Source: Pseudacidovorax sp. RU35E (GTDB taxonomy: Bacteria; Pseudomonadota; Gammaproteobacteria; Burkholderiales; Burkholderiaceae_C). From it: a stretch of DNA of 64,000 nt. This document shows, piece by piece, positions 42,001 to 48,854 of this stretch. Where the stretch lies: assembly GCF_900156165.1 (NCBI RefSeq), contig NZ_FTMY01000004.1:248001-312000 (forward strand), written 5' to 3'. Within the stretch, counting starts at the first letter, position 1. Every line of letters begins with the position of its first letter. Made by a program: the position numbers and the translations under genes. The notes below the pieces were generated by a model, which searched no databases, was not told the DNA's origin, and saw nothing but the letters and a program-made list of their open reading frames with translations.

Positions 42001-42026
42001 GGGGCGCGCCCGCCGCGGCGCGCCCC
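42001..42026 (+). other. Strong GC hairpin inside the TRAP operon
   Basis: Perfect 10-bp stem GGGGCGCGCC / GGCGCGCCCC with loop CGCCGC, lying between the dehydratase stop and the small-permease start. It lacks a T-run, so it is more likely an mRNA-stabilising or partial-attenuation element that lets receptor and dehydratase be made in excess of the membrane subunits. Confidence 0.6.
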
Positions 42027-42040
42027 GCGAGATCCTCACC

Positions 42041-42628
42041 ATGAATCGCTGGATCGACCGCGCCTGCCGCGCGGTGGAGAACCTGGTTGCGCTCATGCTG
42101 GCCGTGATGGTCGTGCTCGTGTTCGGCAACGTCGTGCTGCGCTATGGCTTCAACTCGGGCATCACGCTGTCCGAGGAAGTCTCGCGCTGGCTCTTCATCT
42201 GGATGACCTTCCTCGGCGCGCTGGTGGCGCTGCACGAGCGCGCCCACCTGGGCGTGGACATGGTCGTCGGCCGCCTTCCGCCCACGGGCAAGAAGCTGTG
42301 CCTGCTGCTGAGCCAGCTGCTGATGCTCTACATGCTCTGGCTGCTGCTGCAGGGCAGCATCGTGCAGACGCGCATCAACTGGGACGTGGAGGCGCCGGTG
42401 ACCGGCCTGTCCATGGCCATCGTCTACAGCGTGGGCATCGTGTTCGCCGTCGGCGGCGGGCTGCTGCTGCTGATCGACATCGGACGGCTGCTCACCGGTC
42501 GCCTGCGCGAGGACGAACTCGTCGCCGTGCAGGAATCGGAAGAGGCCGCGGCCCTGGCGCAGGTGCTGGGCCATGCCCAGGCATCGCAGGCCGGACAGAA
42601 CCCACATCACCCGGAGGGCCGGCCATGA
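42041..42628 (+). CDS. TRAP transporter small permease (DctQ family)
   Basis: A 195-residue four-helix inner-membrane protein of the DctQ family. The first helix carries LVFGNVVLRYGFNSGITLSEEVSRWLFIWMTFLGALVALHERAHLGVDM, the strongest family signature; further spans are at about 88-110 and 128-150. The cytoplasmic tail is acidic and longer than usual. It pairs with the large permease encoded next, whose ATG overlaps its stop codon. Confidence 0.87.
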   Translation: MNRWIDRACRAVENLVALMLAVMVVLVFGNVVLRYGFNSGITLSEEVSRWLFIWMTFLGALVALHERAHLGVDMVVGRLPPTGKKLCLLLSQLLMLYMLWLLLQGSIVQTRINWDVEAPVTGLSMAIVYSVGIVFAVGGGLLLLIDIGRLLTGRLREDELVAVQESEEAAALAQVLGHAQASQAGQNPHHPEGRP

Positions 42629-43905
42629 CGCTGACCGTGTTCATCGGATCGCTGCTGCTGGCCATGGCCATCGGCATGCCGATCTCCTTCGCGCTGCTGG
42701 CCAGCGGTGTGGCCCTCATGTGGCAGCTGGACCTGTTCGACGCGCAGATCCTCACGCAGAACCTCATCGGCGGCGCCGACAGCTTTCCGCTGCTGGCGGT
42801 GCCCTTCTTCATGCTCGCTGGCGAGATCATGAACGTGGGCGGCCTCTCCAAACGCATCGTCAACCTGGCACTCGCGCTGGTGGGCCATGTCCGCGGCGGC
42901 CTGGGCTACGTGACCATCATGGCCGGCTGCCTGCTGTCGGCCCTGTCGGGCTCGGCCGTGGCCGATGCGGCGGCGCTCACGGCACTGCTGCTGCCCATGA
43001 TGACCGCCGCCGGCCACGACAAGGCCCGCGCAGGCGGCCTGATCGCGGCCACCGGCATCATCGGGCCGGTCATCCCGCCCAGCATCGGGCTGGTGATCTT
43101 CGGCGTGGCGGCCAATGTGTCGATCTCCAAGCTCTTCCTCGCGGCCATCGCACCGGGCCTGATGATCGGCGGCGCGCTGTGGATCACATGGGCCTGGCTG
43201 GCGCGCCGCGAGAAGGTGGCGCCCCCGCCGCGCAAGAGTGGCCGCGAGATCCTGTTGGCGGCGCGTGAGGCGGGCTGGGCGCTGCTGCTGCCGGTGATCA
43301 TCCTGGTCGGCCTGCGCATGGGCGTGTTCACACCGACCGAGGCGGCGGTCGTGGCCGCGGTGTACGCCTTTGCCGTGGCGACCTTCGTCTACCGCGAGCT
43401 GAACTTCCGCCAGTTGCGCGACGTGTTCGTCTCCGCGGCCAAGACCAGCGCTGTCGTGATGTTCCTGATCGCGGCGGCGATGGTCAGCGCCTGGTTGATC
43501 ACGGTGGCAGACCTGCCGTCGAAGGTGGTGGCGCTGCTGGAGCCCTTCATGGGCAGCAAGGTGCTGCTGATGATCGGCATCATGCTGCTGGTGATGGTGG
43601 TGGGCACCGCGCTGGACATGACGCCGACCATCCTGATCCTCACGCCGGTGCTGATGCCGGTGGTGATCAAGGCGGGCATCGACCCCGTCTACTTCGGCGT
43701 GATGTTCATCATCAACAACTCCATCGGCCTCATCACGCCGCCGGTGGGTGTGGTGCTGAACGTGGTGGCGGGCGTGGGGCGCATGAAGATGGACGAGGTC
43801 ACGCGCGGTGTGCTGCCCTTCATGGCCGCGGAGTTCGCCATCATGTTCGTGATGGTGCTGTTCCCGCAGCTGGTGATCGTGCCCGCACGCTGGTTCGGCG
43901 GCTAG
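42625..43905 (+). CDS. TRAP transporter large permease (DctM family)
   Basis: A 426-residue integral membrane subunit that carries out sodium-coupled transport. About twelve hydrophobic segments are visible. Signature stretches include DSFPLLAVPFFMLAGEIMN, LSALSGSAVADAAALTALLLPMM, GLIAATGIIGPVIPPSIGLVIFG and NNSIGLITPPVGVVLNV. It overlaps the small permease stop by four bases and is the last gene of the receptor-dehydratase-DctQ-DctM operon. Confidence 0.9.
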   Translation: MTLTVFIGSLLLAMAIGMPISFALLASGVALMWQLDLFDAQILTQNLIGGADSFPLLAVPFFMLAGEIMNVGGLSKRIVNLALALVGHVRGGLGYVTIMAGCLLSALSGSAVADAAALTALLLPMMTAAGHDKARAGGLIAATGIIGPVIPPSIGLVIFGVAANVSISKLFLAAIAPGLMIGGALWITWAWLARREKVAPPPRKSGREILLAAREAGWALLLPVIILVGLRMGVFTPTEAAVVAAVYAFAVATFVYRELNFRQLRDVFVSAAKTSAVVMFLIAAAMVSAWLITVADLPSKVVALLEPFMGSKVLLMIGIMLLVMVVGTALDMTPTILILTPVLMPVVIKAGIDPVYFGVMFIINNSIGLITPPVGVVLNVVAGVGRMKMDEVTRGVLPFMAAEFAIMFVMVLFPQLVIVPARWFGG

Positions 43906-43936
43906 CGCGCGGCGGCCGACGGGCCGGTTTGCTCAC

Positions 43937-44623
43937 TCAGTCGAGGATCGCGCGGCGCACGTCTTCCTGCAGGCTGCGCAGGTGCGCGCGCATCGCCTCG
44001 CGCGCGCGGTCGGCGTCGCGGCTGCGCAGCGCCTCCAGGATGCGGCCATGCTCGTCGTGGTTCTCGCGCTGCCGATGCAGCGGGCTGTGCAGGCGGAAGA
44101 GCCGCGCATTCACCCGCAGCTCTTCCACCAGCCGCGGGAACACCACGTTGCCGCTGGCCCCGGCCAGGAAGAGGTGCAGCTTGTCGTCGAAATGCCAGTG
44201 CGCCGTCTCGTCGTGCTCGCCCTCGTCCAGGGCGCGCACCTCGGCCTCGAGCGCATCGAGTTCCTCGTTGGAGATACGCGGTGCCGCCAGCGCAATGGCC
44301 TCGCCCTCGATCACCTCGCGCGCGCGCATGCAGTCGAAATATTCCTTGGTGCCCAAAGCCCGCACTGCATATGAGCGCGCGTCGCGCCGCACCAGCAGGC
44401 CCTCGCCAGCCAGGCGCACCAGGGCCTCGCGCATGGGGGTGCGGGAGATGCCCAGCTCTTCGGCCAGCCGGCCTTCCTGCAGCGGGCTGCCGCCGGAGAT
44501 CTTGCGGTCGAGGATGAGCATGCGCAGCCGGTCGTAGGCCTGCTCGGCCAGGCTGGTCGAACGCACCTCGAGCGGCGTGATCGTGATGGTGGCCGGCTGG
44601 GCGGGGCTGGGCAGGGTGGGCAT
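43937..44623 (-). CDS. GntR-family (FCD domain) transcriptional regulator
   Basis: A 228-residue FadR-subfamily GntR regulator: winged HTH in LAEQAYDRLRMLILDRKISGGSPLQEGRLAEELGISRTPMREALVRLAGEGLL, then a seven-helix FCD domain with the metal-binding Asp/His pattern (HFDDKLHLFLAGASGN, ENHDEHGRILEAL). It is the last gene of the minus-strand amino-acid-type locus and is a candidate to bind the triple GTATAC site in front of that locus. Confidence 0.87.
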   Translation of the reverse strand: MPTLPSPAQPATITITPLEVRSTSLAEQAYDRLRMLILDRKISGGSPLQEGRLAEELGISRTPMREALVRLAGEGLLVRRDARSYAVRALGTKEYFDCMRAREVIEGEAIALAAPRISNEELDALEAEVRALDEGEHDETAHWHFDDKLHLFLAGASGNVVFPRLVEELRVNARLFRLHSPLHRQRENHDEHGRILEALRSRDADRAREAMRAHLRSLQEDVRRAILD

Positions 44624-44685
44624 GCGGAACGACGTGGCGCGAAGGTCAAAAGCTTAGCAGGCCGACACAGGGACGGAATGGACGG

Positions 44686-46140
44686 TCAGAGCCACTTCTC
44701 GAGTGGATTGCCGTCGCGCGGCGCGCGTGGCCGCAGGCAGGGCAGGAACAGGCCCGAGCCCGGCGCGGCATCGAAGCGGCCGTCGTGCCACACCAGACGG
44801 CCCCGCGAGACGGTGGTTGCGGGCCAGGCGCGCAGCTTCATGCCTTCGTAGGGCGTGTAGTCGGCCGCGTGGTGGAGCATGTCGTTGCGGATCGTGCGCT
44901 CCTCGCCGGGCGCGAACTGGTCCCAGATGACGAGGTCCGCATCGCCGCCCACGGCGATGGTGCCCTTGCGCGGGTACAGGCCGTACAGCCGTGCCGGGTT
45001 GGTGGAGGTCAGCTCCACGAAGCGATGGATGTCGATGCGCCCAGCCATCACGCCTTCGCTCATCAGCAGTGGCAGGCGCGTCTCCACGCCCGGGATGCCG
45101 TTGGGTATGCGGTCGAAGGACGCATCGTCTCCCGCCACGCGCTTGCCGTCGGGCCCGTTCATGTTGAAGGGCGCATGGTCGGACGAGACGATGGTGAACA
45201 GCCCGCTGGAAAGGCCGTTCCAGATGAACTGCTGGTTGGCCTTGTCGCGCGGCGGCGGGCTGCAGATGCAGCGGGCGCCGTGCATCGGGTCGTTCTCGTC
45301 GATGCCCAGGTCCTCGGCGCTCAGGAACAGGTACTGCGGGCAGGTCTCCGCATGGATCGGCAGGCCCCGCCCCCGCGCCCAGTGGATCTGCTCCACCGCC
45401 TCGCGGCCAGATACGTGCACGATCAGGATGGGCGTGTCGATCAGTTCCGCTAGGGCGATGGCGCGGTGCGTGGCTTCGCGCTCCACGGCCATGGGCCGCG
45501 AGGCCGCGTGGTAGCGCGGCGCGGTGAGGCCGGCGTCGAGCAGCTGTTCGGTGAGCCAGGCGATGCAGTCGCTGTTTTCCGCATGGATCATGGTCATCGC
45601 ACCATGGCGGCGGGCCGTGGCCAGCACCTCGATGATCTGGCGGTCGCCCAGCTTCAGGTCGTCGTAGGTCATGTAGATCTTGAAGGAGGTGTAGCCCTTC
45701 TCGATCAGCTGCGGCAGCTCGCGCTGCGTCACGTCCTTGGTGGCGTCGGCCACGATGAGGTGGAAGGCGTAGTCGATGCAGGCCTTGCCTTCGGCACGGC
45801 GGTGGTAGTCGTCCACCGCCGCCTGGATGCTGTGGCCGCGCTGCTGCAGCGCGAAGGGCAGCACGGTGGTGGTGCCGCCGCAGGCGGCGGAGCGGGTGCC
45901 GGTCTCGAAGTCGTCGGCGAACTTCGAGCCGTCGCTGGTGGGCTGGTCGAAGTGGCAGTGCCCGTCCACGCCACCCGGCGTGACCAGGCGACCGGCGGCA
46001 TCGAGCTCGCGGGCGGCGCTGCCTTCGAGGTCCTGCGCGATGGCGGTGATCCGCCCATTCTTCACGCCGATGTCGGCACGGTAGCGGTCGCCGACGGTGG
46101 CGATGTCCGCGTTGCGGACGATGAGGTCGTAGTGGGCCAT
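44686..46140 (-). CDS. hydA: Dihydropyrimidinase / hydantoinase
   Basis: A 484-residue cyclic amidohydrolase that opens dihydropyrimidine or hydantoin rings to N-carbamoyl amino acids. Metal ligands are visible in GVDGHCHFDQP, the carboxylated Lys in GYTSFKIYMTYDD, His in MIHAENSD and IVHVSGREA, and Asp in VSSDHAPFN. The start MAHYDLIVRNADI matches the family. It lies 13 bases after the ABC permease gene. In this cluster an M20 deacylase and an amino-acid oxidase-like fusion could take the product further, but no beta-ureidopropionase or classical carbamoylase is present. Confidence 0.87.
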   Translation of the reverse strand: MAHYDLIVRNADIATVGDRYRADIGVKNGRITAIAQDLEGSAARELDAAGRLVTPGGVDGHCHFDQPTSDGSKFADDFETGTRSAACGGTTTVLPFALQQRGHSIQAAVDDYHRRAEGKACIDYAFHLIVADATKDVTQRELPQLIEKGYTSFKIYMTYDDLKLGDRQIIEVLATARRHGAMTMIHAENSDCIAWLTEQLLDAGLTAPRYHAASRPMAVEREATHRAIALAELIDTPILIVHVSGREAVEQIHWARGRGLPIHAETCPQYLFLSAEDLGIDENDPMHGARCICSPPPRDKANQQFIWNGLSSGLFTIVSSDHAPFNMNGPDGKRVAGDDASFDRIPNGIPGVETRLPLLMSEGVMAGRIDIHRFVELTSTNPARLYGLYPRKGTIAVGGDADLVIWDQFAPGEERTIRNDMLHHAADYTPYEGMKLRAWPATTVSRGRLVWHDGRFDAAPGSGLFLPCLRPRAPRDGNPLEKWL

Positions 46141-46153
46141 GGTGGGGTGGACC

Positions 46154-46885
46154 TCAGCGCTGCTCGAGTGCGGCCTCGCCGGGCACGGGTCCGTGCGACC
46201 TGGACTCGGTGCCATGCCCGTAGGCGCGGCCGAAGTGGCGCTCGATGCGGCGCTGAAGCAGGTCCCAGGCCGTGGTCATGAGCAGGTAATAGATGGCCGC
46301 GACCAGGAACAGCTCCAGCACCATGAACTTCTCCTGGATCAGCACCTGCGTGCGGCGCAGCAGCTCTTCCATGGAGATGACCGAGGTGACGGAGGTGGTC
46401 TTGAGCAGCCCGTTGATGCTGTTGCCCAGCGTCGGGATGATGAGCCGCATGGCCTGCGGCAGCACGACGTAGCGCATGGTCTGCGCCCCCGTGAAGCCCA
46501 TCGCCCGCGCGGCATTGGTCTGCCCGGCCGGGATCGACTGGATGCCACCGCGCACGATCTCGGCCAGGTAGGCCGCCTCGTTGAGGATCAGCCCCAGCAG
46601 CGCCGATTCGATCACCGACAGCTTCAGGCCCATCTGCGGCAGGCCGGTGTAGATGATGATGAGCTGCACCAGCAGCGGCGTGCCGCGGAACACCCAGATG
46701 TAGAAGTGCGCGGGCGCCGACAGCCAGCCATGGCGCGACAGCCGCGCCAGCGCCAGCGCGCAGCCCAGGAGCAGGCCGCCCGCGATGGCGGCCAGCGTCA
46801 GCCACAGGGTCGTCACCGCGCCCTGGAGGATGTAGGGGTTGAACAAGTAGTCGGCGAATCCCGACCAGCTCCAGCCTTGGCCCAT
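46154..46885 (-). CDS. Amino-acid ABC transporter permease
   Basis: A 243-residue polar amino-acid-type permease of the HisMQ family. It has five or so membrane spans and the coupling loop EAAYLAEIVRGGIQSIPAGQTNAARAMGFT that docks the ATPase. FRGTPLLVQLIIIYTGLP is also typical. GAAGGACG precedes the ATG. Only one permease gene and no ATP-binding subunit lie in this locus, so it must form a homodimer and use an ATPase encoded elsewhere. Confidence 0.88.
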   Translation of the reverse strand: MGQGWSWSGFADYLFNPYILQGAVTTLWLTLAAIAGGLLLGCALALARLSRHGWLSAPAHFYIWVFRGTPLLVQLIIIYTGLPQMGLKLSVIESALLGLILNEAAYLAEIVRGGIQSIPAGQTNAARAMGFTGAQTMRYVVLPQAMRLIIPTLGNSINGLLKTTSVTSVISMEELLRRTQVLIQEKFMVLELFLVAAIYYLLMTTAWDLLQRRIERHFGRAYGHGTESRSHGPVPGEAALEQR

Positions 46886-46971
46886 GTGGCGTCCTTCGTG
46901 TCGCTTCGATGGCACCCCTGCGGGGGGTGCGCTTCAGGCCCGTCCCGGCGCGGGACGGGTGTCCTGCCCTG

Positions 46972-47796
46972 TCAGGCCGCCGGTCCCTTGACGACCACGG
47001 GGCCGTCGATCGGCTTCACGCCGTACTGGTCGAACAGCTTCTGGAAGCTGCCGTCGGCCTTCATGTCGTTGAGCACCTTGGCCACGGCATTGGCCAGCTC
47101 CTTGTTCTTGGTGGCCAGCGCCACGGGCGTCGGGAACAGGCCCGACAGGACGCGGTCGAAGTCGCCGCGCTTCTGGTATTCGGCACCCGTGGAGTCGATC
47201 GACAGCGCCACCTCGACCTGGCCCGCGCGCAGCGACTGGAAGGCCATGGCGAAGTTCTCGAAGGTGCGGATGGTCATGCCCTTGAGGCCCTTGTCGGTGA
47301 GCGCCTTGTCGAGCTCGCGTGCCTTGCGCTCCTCGAAGCCGCCGATCTCCACGCCGATGGTCTTGCCCGACAGGTCCTCGGGCTTGGCGATCTTCAGCGG
47401 GTTGCCCTTGGCGGTGCTGATGCTGATGGCCTGGTCTTCGTACTGCAGCATCTGCATCAGCTTGGCGCGTTCCTCGGTGTAGAAGATGCCGGTGTTGATC
47501 AGGTCCCAGCGGCCGGCCTGCAGGCCCGGGATCATGGCCGAGAACTCGATGCGCACGTACTCGGGCGTCAGGCACAGGCGCTTGGCGATGGCTTCGCCCA
47601 GCTCCACGCGCATGCCTTTGAGCGCGCCGGTCTGGTCCACGAACTGCATCGGCGGCAGCGTCGGGTTGACCGACATGGTCAGCGTGCCCTTCTTCACCAG
47701 TGCCGAGTCGGGCACGGGCGACTTGCAGGTCTGGGCAGAGGCGAGGCCGGTGGCGAGCAGGGCCGCGGCGGCGACGGTGGCGAAGCGCAGTTTCAT
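46972..47796 (-). CDS. Amino-acid ABC transporter substrate-binding protein
   Basis: A 274-residue periplasmic type 3 solute-binding protein. The signal peptide ends LATGLASA-QT. The fold is shown by GTLTMSVNPTLPPMQFVDQTGALKGMRVELGEAIAKRL, WDLINTGIFYTEERAKLMQM and DLSGKTIGVEIGGFEERKARELDK. It probably feeds the downstream permease with an amino acid or amino-acid derivative. It is preceded by the DHDPS-family gene on the same strand. Confidence 0.87.
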   Translation of the reverse strand: MKLRFATVAAAALLATGLASAQTCKSPVPDSALVKKGTLTMSVNPTLPPMQFVDQTGALKGMRVELGEAIAKRLCLTPEYVRIEFSAMIPGLQAGRWDLINTGIFYTEERAKLMQMLQYEDQAISISTAKGNPLKIAKPEDLSGKTIGVEIGGFEERKARELDKALTDKGLKGMTIRTFENFAMAFQSLRAGQVEVALSIDSTGAEYQKRGDFDRVLSGLFPTPVALATKNKELANAVAKVLNDMKADGSFQKLFDQYGVKPIDGPVVVKGPAA

Positions 47797-47851
47797 GGGA
47801 AGTCCTCGGGGCAGGTCGAAGTGAAGGGAATGGGGTGAGGCGCGGCGGTGC

Positions 47852-48748
47852 TCAGGCGGCGATGGAGTCGAGCAGGCCCAGGCGGTCGAGCTCGGCGCGC
47901 AGGTCGGCCCGGTCCTGGGGCGGCAGCGGCAGGCGCGGCGCACGGGGCTGGCCCACGGGCAGGCCCATCATGGCCAGGCCGTCCTTGGAGGCGGCGACAT
48001 AGCGGTGGCCGCCGACCCAGCGCACGATGGGCAGGATCTTCTTGTAGAGCGCCAGGGCCGATTCCATGTCGCGCTCGTCGGCCACCAGCTCGAAGAGGCG
48101 TGCCGAGTCCTTCGGAATGAGGTTGGAGCACACGGCCACCCAGCCTTGCGCGCCGAGCCAGAAGGATTCGTAGCCCAGGATGCCGGCGAACACCGTCATG
48201 CGGTCGCCGCACAGCTCGATGATGTCCCGCACCCGGGTGACTTCGAGCGTGGACTCCTTGATGTACTGGCAGGCGTCGATGCGCGACAGGCGTGCCACCA
48301 GTTCGGGCTTGAGGTCCACATTGGCCGTGGCCGGGTTGTTGTAGACCATGATGGGGATGTCGATGGCCTCGCCCACCTTGCGGTAGTGCTCGAACAGCTC
48401 GTCGTCGGTGGGCGTGCTGTAGAAGGGCGGAATGATCATGACGCCGTCCGCACCCATGGTCTGGGCCTCGCGCGACAGGCGCACGCATTCGTCGGTCCAT
48501 TCCGCGCCGGTGCCGATCAGCACGGGCACGCGTTTTGCTGCCGTCGACACGCAGGTCTCGATCACCAGATTGCGTTCCTCGGCGTCCAGCGACAGGAATT
48601 CGCCGGTGCTGCCCAGCGGGATCAGCCCGTGGATCCCCTGCTCGATCTGCCAGTTCACCAGCTTCTTCAAGGCCGGCACGTCCACATGCTTGCCGTCGGC
48701 GGTGAGAGGGGTGATGAGCACCGTATAGGTGCCACGGAACGCTGTCAT
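47852..48748 (-). CDS. Dihydrodipicolinate synthase (DHDPS/NAL) family aldolase
   Basis: A 298-residue class I aldolase of the DapA family. The Schiff-base Lys is in ACQYIKESTLE, catalytic Tyr in IMVYNNPA, and the GSTGEF carboxylate-binding motif near residue 46. Its catabolic setting argues against lysine biosynthesis; relatives act as 2-keto-3-deoxy-acid aldolases, N-acetylneuraminate lyase, or the deaminase of hydroxyproline breakdown. First gene of the minus-strand locus, divergent from the oxidase fusion. The C-terminus is long and Pro-rich. Confidence 0.85.
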   Translation of the reverse strand: MTAFRGTYTVLITPLTADGKHVDVPALKKLVNWQIEQGIHGLIPLGSTGEFLSLDAEERNLVIETCVSTAAKRVPVLIGTGAEWTDECVRLSREAQTMGADGVMIIPPFYSTPTDDELFEHYRKVGEAIDIPIMVYNNPATANVDLKPELVARLSRIDACQYIKESTLEVTRVRDIIELCGDRMTVFAGILGYESFWLGAQGWVAVCSNLIPKDSARLFELVADERDMESALALYKKILPIVRWVGGHRYVAASKDGLAMMGLPVGQPRAPRLPLPPQDRADLRAELDRLGLLDSIAA

Positions 48749-48786
48749 GCCCGGTCCTTGCTCGAAAAAGGGTCGCGATACGATTG

Positions 48787-48809
48787 GTATACGTGCAGTA
48801 TACGTATAC
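48787..48809. promoter_or_regulatory. Triple GTATAC operator in divergent promoter region
   Basis: GTATAC occurs three times (48787, 48798 and 48804); the last two form the 12-bp palindrome GTATACGTATAC. They lie in the 106-base AT-rich gap between the DHDPS-family gene and the oxidase fusion. FCD-type GntR repressors often bind such short TATAC-centred palindromes, so the GntR protein at 43937 is the leading candidate. Confidence 0.6.
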
Positions 48810-48854
48810 GATATGTGAAATCAACACGATTTCGCAGCTGCCGTTTTTCCGCCG

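Noticed and set aside
42001-42026. An intrinsic terminator after the dehydroquinate dehydratase
   Set aside because: The stem is very strong but no T-run follows, and the permease genes continue directly on the same strand.
47852-48748. Calling the DHDPS-family gene dapA (lysine biosynthesis)
   Set aside because: It lies in a catabolic, GntR-type locus with a transporter, and the family covers many other aldolases and deaminases.
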